A DNA stretch of 64,000 nt, from NCBI GenBank assembly GCA_902486425.1, contig CABTOK010000001.1:62001-126000 (forward strand), in the 5' to 3' direction. The translations under genes were made by a program, and so were the position numbers. Numbering within the stretch: the stretch's first letter is position 1; each line of letters opens with the position of its first letter. Source of the stretch: UBA11475 sp902486425. GTDB taxonomy: Bacteria; Bacillota; Clostridia; Christensenellales; Borkfalkiaceae. Shown piece by piece: positions 42,982 through 51,144 of this stretch. Below the pieces are notes generated by a model. That model saw only the letters and a program-made list of their open reading frames with translations, searched no databases and had not been told where the DNA came from.

Positions 42982-43012
42982 GTGTTCTAACGAGGTTAAG
43001 TAAAGGTGCGTT
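42982..43012 (+). other. Right junction (attR) of the integrated element
   Basis: The element arm GTGTTCTAACGAGGTTAA (42982-42999) is the inverted partner of the left arm. Seven bases later comes TG (43007-43008), then host DNA in which GCGTTCGGAAATTGT encodes AFGNC of the leucine-rich repeat. Confidence 0.8.
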
Positions 43013-43463
43013 CGGAAATTGTTCCGCATTAAAAACGATAAACATGCCGGATACTCTGACGGATATTTACGCTTACGCATTTTATAACTGTACTTCGCTC
43101 GAAACGTTTGTCATGCCGGATTCGGTAACTTCGATAAAAGACGGCGTATTCTCGGGTTGTACGAGCTTAAGAAGCGTAACGCTTTCCGAAAATCTTACAA
43201 GGCTCGAATTCGGTATGTTCGAGAACTGCTCGATAACGGAACTTATCGTTCCCGAAAAGGTAGAGTTTATCGGAAACGCGTTCTTGGGAAATACTACTTT
43301 GCAAAAGATAACGATTAAAAATGCAAATATAGATTTCGGCGAACTGTCTTTGGCGTACCTTCCCGACAGCATAACCGCAGTTTACGTACAGGAGAATCTT
43401 GTTTCTGCCTTCAAGTCGCAATATCCCGATTATGCGGATAAATTTTTCGCGATAGAAAAGTAA
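43008..43463 (+). pseudogene. 3' part of the split BspA/InlB-like lipoprotein gene
   Basis: Continues the leucine-rich repeats of the 14553 gene (AFGNCSALKTINMPDTLTDI, then YAYAFYNCTSLETFVMPDSV) and ends with a natural C-terminus. The ATG at 43044 lies inside a repeat and has no ribosome site, so it is not a separate gene. Fusing 15732 to 43009 gives a continuous frame of 1635 bp. The only upstream in-frame stop is inside the element. Confidence 0.85.
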
Positions 43464-43493
43464 AAATAGGTAAGATAAAGATTGTATTATAAA

Positions 43494-43530
43494 AAATAAG
43501 TCTGGCTTACAAGGTCGGGCTTATTTTTTA
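43494..43530 (+). terminator. Terminator of the lipoprotein gene
   Basis: AAATAAG/CTTATTT stem with GTC/GGGC extension and a T run, 30 bp past the stop. Confidence 0.65.
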
Positions 43531-43607
43531 TGGTATAGTTTCGACGCAACCGTTCCTGCCGAATATCTGCCTTGTACGATATAAAACGAAACTTAAAAAC
43601 AAGAAGA

Positions 43608-43648
43608 TAAAAAATCCCCGTCAGACCTTATCGGTCCGACGGGGATTT
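43608..43648 (-). terminator. Terminator of the tRNA unit
   Basis: Perfect AAATCCCCGTC/GACGGGGATTT stem. On the minus strand it is followed by TTTTTATC, just beyond the tRNA-Leu gene. Confidence 0.85.
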
Positions 43649-43655
43649 ACGTTGG

Positions 43656-43735
43656 TGCGGATAAAGGGACTTGAACCCATACGGTTGCCCACAGGAACCT
43701 GAAACCTGCGCGTCTGCCAATTTCGCCATATCCGC
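43656..43735 (-). tRNA. tRNA-Leu (anticodon CAG)
   Basis: Acceptor GCGGATA/TATCCGC, D-arm GCGAAATTGGCAGACGC, anticodon loop TTCAGGT (CAG), a short class II variable arm, and T-loop GGGTTCAAGTCCC. No CCA is encoded. It is 80 bases, slightly short for leucine tRNA, with a T-T mismatch at the loop end of the anticodon stem. Confidence 0.9.
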
Positions 43736-43761
43736 ATGACTTTGCCGGAAATCCCGGCGTA

Positions 43762-43835
43762 TGGAGCAGGTGAAGGGAGTCGAACCCTCGAGTGTTGCTT
43801 GGGAAGCAACCGTTTTGCCGTTAAATTACACCTGC
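43762..43835 (-). tRNA. tRNA-Gly (anticodon CCC)
   Basis: Acceptor GCAGGTG/CACCTGC, anticodon stem GTTGC/GCAAC around TTCCCAA, T-arm AGGGTTCGACTCCCT, and an encoded CCA end. It is upstream of tRNA-Leu on the same strand, so the two form one transcript. Confidence 0.93.
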
Positions 43836-44016
43836 GCCGACCGATTTATAATTATTCGGCTTAGCTAATATATATTATCACAAAACTTCGCGAAAAAAAA
43901 GCAAATTGTAAAACTTTTTGCGACTTTAAAAAAACGGATGAAAATTCGCGGTGAAAAATCAAAATTTTTTATAAAAAGACAAATTATAAAGGGTTTATAA
44001 AAATTTGCGTTAACTC

Positions 44017-44045
44017 TTGCATTAGAAAACAAAATATTGTATAAT
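44017..44045 (+). promoter_or_regulatory. Sigma-A promoter for the SPFH gene
   Basis: TTGCAT, 17 bp, TATAAT, 33 bp upstream of the ATG. Confidence 0.7.
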
Positions 44046-44077
44046 ATAACAAAAGATAAACTCCAAGGAGGGTTAAA

Positions 44078-45139
44078 ATGGCTTTATTTGCAAAAATAAT
44101 CGAATGGTCCGACGATACAAAGGATACTCTCGTATATAAATATCCCCTTAAAAAAGCGGGAAGAGAACTCAACAACAAGAGTAAACTTATCGTAAGAGAA
44201 TCGCAGGAAGCGGTATTTGTTCATAAAGGACAGATATGCGACATTTTCCCCGCGGGTTCGTACGATCTCGGCACGGATATATTCCCGATACTTTCTAAAC
44301 TCGCGGGCTGGCGTTACGGATTCCAGTCGCCGATCACCTGCGACATTTATTACGTTAACACGAAGCAGTTCACCAATCAGAAGTGGGGAACTTCTAACCC
44401 GATTATCGTAAGAGATCCCGAATTCGGCATGGTAAGAGTCAAAGGTTACGGCTCGTATTCGTTTAAAGTTCAGAACGTAGAAACGTTCCTTAAAGAGCTT
44501 TTCGGAACCAACTCGTCTTTCGTTACCGAAGATATTACCGGCTGGCTTAAAACGCTCGTCGTTTCGTACATAACCGACGCTATCGGCGAAAGTAAAATTT
44601 CGATTCTCGATATGGCGGGTAATACGCTCGAATTCAATACTATAATCAAGAACAACGTTCAGGAAAAGTTCGACGAAATCGGCTTGAGACTTGAAAACTT
44701 CGTCGTTGAAAATCTTTCGCTTCCGCAGGAAGTCGAAAAGAGAATCGACGAACGTTCCGGCTACGGCGTATTGAGTGGCGCTACCGACACCATGATGAAG
44801 GTTGCCGCGGCGGACGCAATGAAGGAAGCCGCAAAGAATCAGGGAATGGGCGGTACGTTTATGGGCGCAGGGGTAGGCCTCGGCGCAGGAGTTGGCGTTG
44901 GCAAAATTTTCAGCGACGCGCTTAACTCTAAAGAAGAACAGGCTAAACCGCAGACGGCTGCGGCTCCCGCGGCGACCGCTACGAAAGCTTGCCCCAAGTG
45001 CGGCGCGAGCGTTCCCGCAAATTCAAAGTTCTGTCCGGAATGCGGCGAAAAGATGCCCGTGGCTAAATTCTGCCCCGAATGCGGCGCAAAGGTAGACGCA
45101 GGCGCTAAATTCTGCCCCGAATGCGGAAAGAAGCTTTAA
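44078..45139 (+). CDS. SPFH-domain protein with two C-terminal zinc ribbons (YdjI-like)
   Basis: A 353-residue cytoplasmic protein. It has a band-7/virion-core type SPFH domain (residues ~1-240, with VYKYPLKKAG, FPAGSYDLGTDIFP and VENLSLPQEVEKRIDERSG), then a glycine-rich hinge (GAGVGLGAGVGVG). Two double-cysteine ribbons follow: CPKCGASVP with CPECGEKM, and CPECGAKVD with CPECGKKL. It matches the Bacillus YdjI type, which works with PspA-like membrane-stress proteins. The YdjG-like zinc protein 540 bp downstream supports this. No PspA is seen here. GGAGGG precedes the ATG. Confidence 0.82.
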   Translation: MALFAKIIEWSDDTKDTLVYKYPLKKAGRELNNKSKLIVRESQEAVFVHKGQICDIFPAGSYDLGTDIFPILSKLAGWRYGFQSPITCDIYYVNTKQFTNQKWGTSNPIIVRDPEFGMVRVKGYGSYSFKVQNVETFLKELFGTNSSFVTEDITGWLKTLVVSYITDAIGESKISILDMAGNTLEFNTIIKNNVQEKFDEIGLRLENFVVENLSLPQEVEKRIDERSGYGVLSGATDTMMKVAAADAMKEAAKNQGMGGTFMGAGVGLGAGVGVGKIFSDALNSKEEQAKPQTAAAPAATATKACPKCGASVPANSKFCPECGEKMPVAKFCPECGAKVDAGAKFCPECGKKL

Positions 45140-45362
45140 TAATCGTTTAATCGCTTTGTTTTACAGTACCTGTATCGGCGAAACTTAGCCGAAACGGTTT
45201 ACTTGCGGTTTATACCGAAAAATAATAGTAAAAACGGCGTTGCGGTACGGATTCAAAGACACATGCCGCTCAAAAACCGACTAAGTAAGAAGTAAAGCGA
45301 TTAAAATATAAAAAACAAGCAAAACATATTTATAGGGGCGATTGCCCCGAAGGAGATACATT

Positions 45363-45563
45363 ATGAAAAAGGAAATCACTGGAGATACAAAAATTATCGA
45401 CGTACTCGATATTAACCCCAATGCGGGCGAAATATTGATGGCTCACGGAATGCACTGCTTAGGATGCGCTCTCGCTCACGGTGAAACCGTAGCCGAAGCC
45501 GTAGGCGTTCACGGCGAAGATCTCGAACTTCTTCTCGAAGAATTAAATAACGTAGAAGAATAA
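45363..45563 (+). CDS. DUF1858 domain protein
   Basis: A 66-residue protein with the DUF1858 pattern: DTKIIDVLDINPNAGEILMA, HGMHCLGCALAHGETVAEAV. The CxxC pair suggests redox or metal binding. The family often lies beside hybrid-cluster or disulphide proteins. A GGGGC/GCCCC hairpin (45334-45347) and AAGGAG precede the ATG. The start is taken at 45363, not the upstream frame opening. Confidence 0.8.
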   Translation: MKKEITGDTKIIDVLDINPNAGEILMAHGMHCLGCALAHGETVAEAVGVHGEDLELLLEELNNVEE

Positions 45564-45598
45564 CAAATTTCGGTACATTATCCGAAAAATAAAAACGC

Positions 45599-45645
45599 AA
45601 GGCAATCCAAAGCCCGGGTTCCGGACGCGGGTTGCCTTCTTAAAT
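45599..45645 (+). terminator. Terminator after DUF1858 gene
   Basis: Outer stem AAGGCAA/TTGCCTT with inner CCCG/CGGG. Confidence 0.6.
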
Positions 45646-45679
45646 AAAACCGTAAAATCAGAAAAATCAAGGGAGAGGT

Positions 45680-46855
45680 ATGACAGACGATTTTTTTGAC
45701 GATTCCCCGTCGCAGGGCGGCGCGCCCGATACAGCGCCCGAAAAGGACGTTTCAACGAGCAGCCAGAAGTGTCCCAATTGCGGAAACAATTTGAAGTTCG
45801 ATCCGGAAAAGCGTAAACTTTGCTGCGAATACTGCGGCTCGGAATTCGATATAGAAGAAGACAAAAACTATGTGGAAATAGATATAGCGAAGGGCTTCGA
45901 AACTCATGAAAAATGGGATAACGAAGTCAGGGTTTTTCGCTGTGAAAATTGCGGCGCAAAAGTAATTCTCGATAAAAACGCTACTGCCGACGTATGTCCT
46001 TTCTGCGGAACCTCGCACGTAGTCAAAATCGAAGAACAGGCGGGTATAAAGCCGAACGTCGTAATTCCGTTTTCGATTTCGAAAGAAGAGGCTGTAAAAA
46101 AAGTAAAAACCTGGGCGAAAAAGAATCTCTTCGCTCCGAGAAAGTTCAAAAAGAGTCTTAAAACGGAAAATCTTAAAGGCGTTTATATGCCGTGCTATAC
46201 TTTCGACAGCCTTACGCAGTCGAGCTATAACGGTAAAATCGGTATATATCATACGAGAACCGTAGGCTCCGGCAAGAATCGCCGTACCGAAACGTGGACG
46301 GAGTGGCGATACATACAGGGCAATTACAGAGAGTTTTTCAACGACGTAACGATTTCTTCCGTTAAAAACTTAACGCAGAAGAATCTCGAAAAGCTCGGCG
46401 GATTCCCGGAGACGGAGAACAGAGTTTACGAAGATAAATTTTTATACGGTTTTATGGCGTATAATTCCGAACGTCCCATAACCGATTGTTGGTCGGATGC
46501 GAAGGATAAAATGGACGCTGCGTTAAAACGAAATATTTTAAGCCAGTACCGCTACGACGTCGTAGGGTATCTCAACGTGTCGACGGAGCACACCGGCGTT
46601 ACATATAAACTCGAACTCATTCCGATATGGGTAGGCAATTTTATATTTAACAAAAAACCGTATAACTTTTTCATAAATGGATTTAACGGCAAAGTTACCG
46701 GTAAACTTCCCGCTTCGCCCGTAAGAGTAAGTATAGCCGTTCTGCTGGGACTCGGACTTTTGACGGGGCTGTTCTTCTTATTATGGAAAATGGGAGTGCT
46801 GGAGGCGTGTATGAACGAAGCGCTTGCCGCTCTTCCGTTTATCCCCGGACTGTAA
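45680..46855 (+). CDS. Zinc-ribbon membrane protein (YdjG/TFIIB-type ribbon family)
   Basis: A 391-residue protein. Near the N-terminus are zinc knuckles (CPNCGNNLKF, CCEYCGSEF) and then CENCGAKV with CPFCGTSHV. A large conserved domain with VYMPCYTFDSLTQSSYNGKI and a YRxF segment follows. Near the C-terminus is a hydrophobic helix (VRVSIAVLLGLGLLTGLFFLL). This is the arrangement of Bacillus YdjG, partner of the SPFH protein YdjI in a membrane-stress complex. GGGAGAGG precedes the ATG. Confidence 0.75.
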   Translation: MTDDFFDDSPSQGGAPDTAPEKDVSTSSQKCPNCGNNLKFDPEKRKLCCEYCGSEFDIEEDKNYVEIDIAKGFETHEKWDNEVRVFRCENCGAKVILDKNATADVCPFCGTSHVVKIEEQAGIKPNVVIPFSISKEEAVKKVKTWAKKNLFAPRKFKKSLKTENLKGVYMPCYTFDSLTQSSYNGKIGIYHTRTVGSGKNRRTETWTEWRYIQGNYREFFNDVTISSVKNLTQKNLEKLGGFPETENRVYEDKFLYGFMAYNSERPITDCWSDAKDKMDAALKRNILSQYRYDVVGYLNVSTEHTGVTYKLELIPIWVGNFIFNKKPYNFFINGFNGKVTGKLPASPVRVSIAVLLGLGLLTGLFFLLWKMGVLEACMNEALAALPFIPGL

Positions 46856-46885
46856 CGGTTTCAGCATATTAAGATCTGATATAAT

Positions 46886-46925
46886 AGCGGCCGACGGAAC
46901 TAAGACTTTCCGCCGGCTGTTTTTA
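46886..46925 (+). terminator. Terminator after YdjG-like gene
   Basis: AGC-CGGCCGACGGA pairs with TCCGCCGGCTG, followed by TTTTTATT. Confidence 0.75.
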
Positions 46926-47269
46926 TTGCTTTTCATATTTTTTCCAATCGCAGGTATTTATTATATTTAAAGTATATAATATAGAATATATACAATAAAT
47001 TATATAGAAATAGAGGGAATAGAGCGGGTTGCCTATAAAGACAGATAAAATCGGGCTTTGCGAAAAGACAACGATAGAAAGCAGGTAGAAAGAAAAGATT
47101 AAAATAAAAAAAATTTCTTAAAATATTTATAAAACGGCAAAAACTATAAAAACCACAATATTTTGTGTTCTTTTAGGATAAAAACGCTATAAAAGGCGCG
47201 GGAAAACGGGATATGCAAACTTTACCGTGTGTATCGTGAAAAAAAGTTTAAAAAACATATGAAAAAAGT
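46926..47269. other. AT-rich gap before the ribosomal operon
   Basis: About 340 bp with no convincing ORF, RNA gene or repeat. It is strongly A-rich toward its right end, which could serve as an UP element for the S10 promoter. Confidence 0.5.
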
Positions 47270-47299
47270 TTGACATTACCTTATGCGTTAGGTTATAAT
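47270..47299 (+). promoter_or_regulatory. Main promoter of the S10-spc-alpha operon
   Basis: TTGACA, 18 bp, TATAAT, both hexamers perfect, with A-tracts upstream. The leader to rpsJ is about 245 bases. Confidence 0.85.
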
Positions 47300-47349
47300 A
47301 GTCAAGCTGTGTAAAAATGGGTTGATTCGGAAAGTTACTTTAACCTTTT

Positions 47350-47490
47350 ACCCCTTAATCGCGATAGGGGACAAGGAGATAATTTCCGATGACAATTGTA
47401 ACGACGCGATCGTTACGACTAACTTCGTATAAAGATATCCGGTCATTCGCAGCGACTTAAAACGGTTTAAGTATCGGCGAATGATTTTTT
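47350..47490 (+). promoter_or_regulatory. S10 operon leader with terminator-like attenuator
   Basis: The leader has three hairpins: CCCC/GGGG (47351/47367), GTAACGA/TCGTTAC (47398/47410), and a strong one TCATTCGC/GCGAATGA (47443/47475) with inner CTTAAA/TTTAAG, followed by TTTTTTATTT. The last is a complete intrinsic terminator ahead of rpsJ, so expression probably depends on read-through control. The regulator is not evident. Confidence 0.65.
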
Positions 47491-47553
47491 ATTTATCTTA
47501 AAGCGACACACACGGCAAAGTTTACAAAACGTTAGTATAAAAAGGAGAAAACA

Positions 47554-47853
47554 ATGGCAAGTCAGAAAATCAGAATCAAACTTGTTTCTTACGACCACGA
47601 CATGGTTGACCAGGCCGCTCAGAGAATTATCGAAACGATGACTCAGGCGGGCGCTAAAATTTCGGGACCGGTTCCGCTTCCCACCGAAAAGGAAGTAGTT
47701 ACCATCCTTCGTTCGCCCCACAAATATAAGGATTCGCGCGAACAGTTCGAAATCAGAACTCACAAGAGACTTATCGACATCTATTCCCCGAACGTAAAGC
47801 TTCTGGACAGCATCCACCTTCCCGCGGGCGTAGATATCAAAATCAAACTCTAA
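47554..47853 (+). CDS. rpsJ: Ribosomal protein S10
   Basis: 99 residues, 30S head protein and NusE antitermination partner. IRIKLVSYDHDMVDQAAQRI, then GPVPLPTEKEVVTILRSPHK and the RTHKRLIDIYSP loop are characteristic. First gene of the operon. Confidence 0.97.
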   Translation: MASQKIRIKLVSYDHDMVDQAAQRIIETMTQAGAKISGPVPLPTEKEVVTILRSPHKYKDSREQFEIRTHKRLIDIYSPNVKLLDSIHLPAGVDIKIKL

Positions 47854-47942
47854 TTTCCGGATTAGAAGAACAAAGATAATTCCCGTGATAATTCCCGTAG
47901 GCGCACAAAACACACAGCACCGCGCCGAAGGTTATAAGGGCT

Positions 47943-48016
47943 GCGTTCCCGTAAAACGCGAACAAGGTTGCGTTTCCTCATAAACGCGAAATAAGGCGGC
48001 GTTTCCTAAAAAACGC
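47943..48016 (+). repeat. Three tandem GCGTTT/AAACGC hairpins
   Basis: Units starting at 47943, 47970 and 47999, each GCGTTYCC, 2-4 bases, AAACGC, then (in the first two) GAA and AAGG. They occupy the 190-bp rpsJ-rplC gap just before the rplC ribosome site and may be a regulatory or processing region. Confidence 0.6.
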
Positions 48017-48042
48017 AAATTTCATGGAGGTGAACTTTATCT

Positions 48043-48672
48043 ATGTATAAAGCAATCATTGGCAAAAAGTTAGGAATGACTCAGCTTTTCACGGCTGAGG
48101 GCAAAGTAATTCCCGTAACGGTAGTCGAAGCAGGCCCGTGTCCCGTCGTTCAGCTCAAAACAGAAGAACACGACGGATACAACGCCGTAAAGCTCGGCTT
48201 TGAAGAAGTTTCCGAAAAGAAGCTTTCGAAGCCCGCTCTCGGACAGTTCAAAAAGGCCGGCGTAAATCCGCAGAAGGAATTGAGAGAATTCAGAGTCGAA
48301 AACGTATCGGAATATTCGGTAGGCTCGTCCGTAACCGTCGAAGTATTCGCGGCAGGCGACAAGATCGACGTAACAGGACTTACTAAAGGTCACGGATACA
48401 CCGGCGTTATCAAGAGATGGAATCATCACAGACTTAAAGAAACCCACGGCGTAGGCCCCGTTCACAGAGAAGTAGGTTCTATGAGCGCAAACAGCTCTCC
48501 GTCGAGAGTATTCAAAGGCAAAAAGCTTGCCGGACAGTACGGTAACGAACAGGTTACCATTCAGAATCTCGAAGTCGTAAAAGTCGATGCGGCGAGAAAC
48601 GTACTTTTGATCAAGGGCGCCGTTCCCGGTCCCGTCAAAGGCATCGTAACCATCAGAGCTACCGTTAAATAA
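48043..48672 (+). CDS. rplC: Ribosomal protein L3
   Basis: 209 residues, 50S assembly-initiating protein near the peptidyl transferase centre. AIIGKKLGMTQLF at the N-terminus, KGHGYTGVIKRW and GSMSANSSPSRVFKGKKLAG are typical. TGGAGGTG precedes the ATG. Confidence 0.97.
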   Translation: MYKAIIGKKLGMTQLFTAEGKVIPVTVVEAGPCPVVQLKTEEHDGYNAVKLGFEEVSEKKLSKPALGQFKKAGVNPQKELREFRVENVSEYSVGSSVTVEVFAAGDKIDVTGLTKGHGYTGVIKRWNHHRLKETHGVGPVHREVGSMSANSSPSRVFKGKKLAGQYGNEQVTIQNLEVVKVDAARNVLLIKGAVPGPVKGIVTIRATVK

Positions 48673-48683
48673 GGAGAAATATC

Positions 48684-49304
48684 ATGCAAGTAAAATTATT
48701 TGATATGAACGCCAAAGAAGTTGGCGAATTGACGTTGAACGATCAGCTCTTTGACGTTGAATATAACGAACCGGTTATTCATCAGGCAATCGTAACCCGT
48801 CTTGCTAACAACAGACAGGGAACGAAAAGCACTTTGACGAGAAGCGAAGTAAGAGGCGGCGGTATCAAACCGTGGCGTCAGAAGGGCACCGGCAGAGCGA
48901 GACAGGGTTCTATCCGTTCTCCGCAATGGATTCACGGCGGCGTGGTATTCGCTCCGAAGCCCAGAGATTTCTCCAAAAAGATGAACGTTACCGCAAAGAG
49001 AGTCGCAATGTTCTCGGCGTTATCGCAGAAAATCAGAGAAAACGAAGTTATCTTCCTCGACAATCTTACCTCGACCGGCAAGACCAAAGAGATGGTTAAC
49101 TTATTGAAGAAGTTCGAACTTTCCAAAACCGTACTTTTCGTTATGGACAACTCCGACGAAATGGTTTTGAGAGCAAGCGCAAACGTTAAGGAAATCACGA
49201 CTATTCCCGTTGAACAGCTCAACACTTACGACGTAGTAAGAAATGCGAAAGTCGTAATCACCAGAGACGCTGTTAAAAAGATCGAGGAGGCTTACGAAAT
49301 ATAA
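48684..49304 (+). CDS. rplD: Ribosomal protein L4
   Basis: 206 residues, lines the exit tunnel. TKSTLTRSEVRGGGIKPWRQ and KGTGRARQGSIRSP form the extended tunnel loop. Stop overlaps the rplW start by one base. In other bacteria L4 autoregulates this operon; whether it does so here is not shown. Confidence 0.97.
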   Translation: MQVKLFDMNAKEVGELTLNDQLFDVEYNEPVIHQAIVTRLANNRQGTKSTLTRSEVRGGGIKPWRQKGTGRARQGSIRSPQWIHGGVVFAPKPRDFSKKMNVTAKRVAMFSALSQKIRENEVIFLDNLTSTGKTKEMVNLLKKFELSKTVLFVMDNSDEMVLRASANVKEITTIPVEQLNTYDVVRNAKVVITRDAVKKIEEAYEI

Positions 49305-49594
49305 TGAGAGCACATGACGTTATCATAAGACCGATCCTTTCCGAAAAGAGTTATGCGGGCATCGCGAACAAGAAGTACACCTTCGAAGTTCCCAAGACCG
49401 CAAACAAGACCGAAATCAAACTCGCGGTAGAAGAAATATTCGGCGTTAAAGTAGAAAGCGTCAACACCGTAAACGTTGACGGCAAAATGAGAAGAATGGG
49501 TGCGCATCAGGGACTTACCCCTGCTTATAAAAAAGCCATCGTTCAACTTAAGAAAGAAAGCAAGACAATCGAATTCTTCGATTCTTTATCCTAA
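49304..49594 (+). CDS. rplW: Ribosomal protein L23
   Basis: 96 residues, exit-tunnel rim protein that docks SRP and trigger factor. DVIIRPILSEKSY, TFEVPKTANKTEIKLAVEE and FGVKVESVNT are typical. Coupled to rplD. Confidence 0.97.
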   Translation: MRAHDVIIRPILSEKSYAGIANKKYTFEVPKTANKTEIKLAVEEIFGVKVESVNTVNVDGKMRRMGAHQGLTPAYKKAIVQLKKESKTIEFFDSLS

Positions 49595-49611
49595 TCACGG
49601 AGGAATAGACA

Positions 49612-50439
49612 ATGGCTATTAAAAGATATAAGCCGACATCGTCCGCTCGCCGTTTCATGACGGTGCACGCGTATGACGAAATTACGTCGACAAAGCCCGA
49701 AAGATCCCTTTTGGAAGATCAGAGAAAATCGGGCGGCCGTAACAACACAGGTCGCCTTACAGTAAGACACATCGGCGGCGGCAACAGACGCAAATATCGT
49801 ATCATCGACTTCAAGAGAGATAAGATCGGCGTTCCCGCAACCGTCAAGACCATCGAATACGATCCCAACAGAAGCGCGAACATCGCTTTACTCGTCTATG
49901 CCGACGGCGCAAAACGTTACATTCTCGCTCCCGTAGGACTTAACGTAGGAGATAAGGTTGTCTCCGGCCCCGACGCGGATATCAAGGTAGGAAATACGCT
50001 TCCCCTTGCTAATATCCCCGTAGGTACTATGATTCACAACATCGAATTACAGCCCGGCAAGGGCGGTCAGATCGCGCGTTCCGCGGGTATGGCTGCGCAG
50101 CTTATGGCTAAAGAAGGAAACCTTGCGACCGTAAAAATGCCTTCCGGCGAAATGAGATACATTCTCTTGACCTGCAAAGCAACCATCGGTCAGGTAGGCA
50201 ACCTCGAACACGAAATCATCAGACTCGGCAAAGCCGGCAAGACGAGATATCTCGGTATCCGTCCCACCGTCAGAGGCGTCGTCATGAACCCCTGCGATCA
50301 CCCGCACGGCGGCGGCGAAGGCAAATCCCCTGTCGGACATCCCGGTCCTCTTACTCCGTGGGGTAAACCCGCTCTCGGTTACAAGACCAGAAAGCATAAA
50401 AAGGCTTCGAGCAAGATGATCATTACGAGAATAAATTAA
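49612..50439 (+). CDS. rplB: Ribosomal protein L2
   Basis: 275 residues, needed for subunit joining and peptidyl transfer. MAIKRYKPTSSARRFMTV, then GRNNTGRLTVRHIGGGNRRK, and the C-terminal MNPCDHPHGGGEGKSPVG with the essential histidine region. Confidence 0.98.
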   Translation: MAIKRYKPTSSARRFMTVHAYDEITSTKPERSLLEDQRKSGGRNNTGRLTVRHIGGGNRRKYRIIDFKRDKIGVPATVKTIEYDPNRSANIALLVYADGAKRYILAPVGLNVGDKVVSGPDADIKVGNTLPLANIPVGTMIHNIELQPGKGGQIARSAGMAAQLMAKEGNLATVKMPSGEMRYILLTCKATIGQVGNLEHEIIRLGKAGKTRYLGIRPTVRGVVMNPCDHPHGGGEGKSPVGHPGPLTPWGKPALGYKTRKHKKASSKMIITRIN

Positions 50440-50453
50440 GGAGGTAATAGGAT

Positions 50454-50732
50454 ATGTCCAGAAGTGTTAAAAAAGGTCCTTATATCGAACCTAAACTCTT
50501 AAAGAGAATAGAAGAGTTAAACGCAAACAACGACAAGAAGGTCATCAAGACCTGGTCGAGAGCGACTACTATTTCTCCCGAAATGGTAGGTCACACCATC
50601 GCGGTATACGATGGCAGAAAACACGTCCCCGTGTATGTTACCGAAGATATGGTCGGTTGTAAATTAGGCGAATTCGCCCCCACCAGAACCTTCAAGGGAC
50701 ACGGCGGAGAAAAAACAACGTCGGCTAGATAA
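50454..50732 (+). CDS. rpsS: Ribosomal protein S19
   Basis: 92 residues, 30S head, contacts S13. MSRSVKKGPYIEPKL, TWSRATTISPEMVGHTIAVY and FAPTRTFKGHGG are diagnostic. Confidence 0.97.
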   Translation: MSRSVKKGPYIEPKLLKRIEELNANNDKKVIKTWSRATTISPEMVGHTIAVYDGRKHVPVYVTEDMVGCKLGEFAPTRTFKGHGGEKTTSAR

Positions 50733-50747
50733 GGAGGTCTCGATAAC

Positions 50748-51134
50748 ATGGCTACGAATATGAGAGAAAAGACTCTCAGAATAGAAGAAAACAAAGATAA
50801 AAGACCTTACGCCGTCGCAAAACACGTAAGAATTTCCCCCTATAAGGTAAGAATCGTTCTTAACCTTATCAGAGGAAAGAGCTATAACGAAGCAGTAGCG
50901 ATTTTGGCTAACACCCCGAAATCAGCTTCCGAACCGATCAGAAAGGTTCTTATGTCCGCGGCTGCGAATGCGGAACACAACAAAGGTTTATCGAAAGAAA
51001 CCCTTTACGTTGCGGCTTGCTACGCAGACCAGGGTCCCACGCTCAAGAGAGTTCAGCCGAGAGCGCAGGGCAGAGCATTCAGAATCTTAAAGCGTACCAG
51101 TCACATCACCGTGATTCTGGACGCAAGAGCTTAA
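50748..51134 (+). CDS. rplV: Ribosomal protein L22
   Basis: 128 residues, with a beta hairpin reaching the exit-tunnel constriction. AVAKHVRISPYKVRIVLNLI and RVQPRAQGRAFRILKRTSHI identify it. A slightly longer N-terminus than usual. Confidence 0.96.
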   Translation: MATNMREKTLRIEENKDKRPYAVAKHVRISPYKVRIVLNLIRGKSYNEAVAILANTPKSASEPIRKVLMSAAANAEHNKGLSKETLYVAACYADQGPTLKRVQPRAQGRAFRILKRTSHITVILDARA

Positions 51135-51144
51135 GGAGGACGAT

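Larger units (their letters stand above)
15733..43008. mobile_element. 27.3-kb integrated element with serine recombinase, HUH initiator and Zot-like ATPase
   Basis: The element is inserted in a BspA-like lipoprotein gene. Its ends carry inverted arms (15740-15757 and 42982-42999), each exactly seven bases from a TG, so the circular form would have a symmetric attP. Content from left: serine recombinase, AAA/DUF4143 ATPase, WYL and LexA-type regulators, zinc ribbon, HTH and sigma-like proteins, envelope protein block, Zot-like ATPase, rolling-circle initiator, origin-like hairpins, ABC-transporter cargo, then minus-strand pcfJ, pcfK-MutS, small genes and ardA. No VirB4, mobilisation relaxase, capsid, portal or terminase genes are visible. 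It is therefore not a standard conjugative element or tailed prophage. Confidence 0.85.

Noticed and set aside
15733..43008. Standard integrative conjugative element
   Set aside because: PcfJ, PcfK and ArdA suggest it, but I find no VirB4, VirB6, peptidoglycan hydrolase or mobilisation relaxase. The HUH protein has phage/plasmid initiator motifs.
15733..43008. Tailed prophage
   Set aside because: No terminase, portal, capsid, tail or lysis genes are visible despite the LexA-type repressor and serine integrase.
42694..43080. 128-codon minus-strand frame crossing attR
   Set aside because: It spans the element-host junction, which did not exist before insertion, and shows no domain or ribosome site.
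43044..43463. Independent 139-residue leucine-rich-repeat gene
   Set aside because: Its ATG is within a repeat, lacks a ribosome site, and the frame joins exactly to the 14553 gene across the element ends.
45752..46252. 166-codon minus-strand frame opposite the YdjG-like gene
   Set aside because: A shadow of the zinc-ribbon gene with no independent signals.
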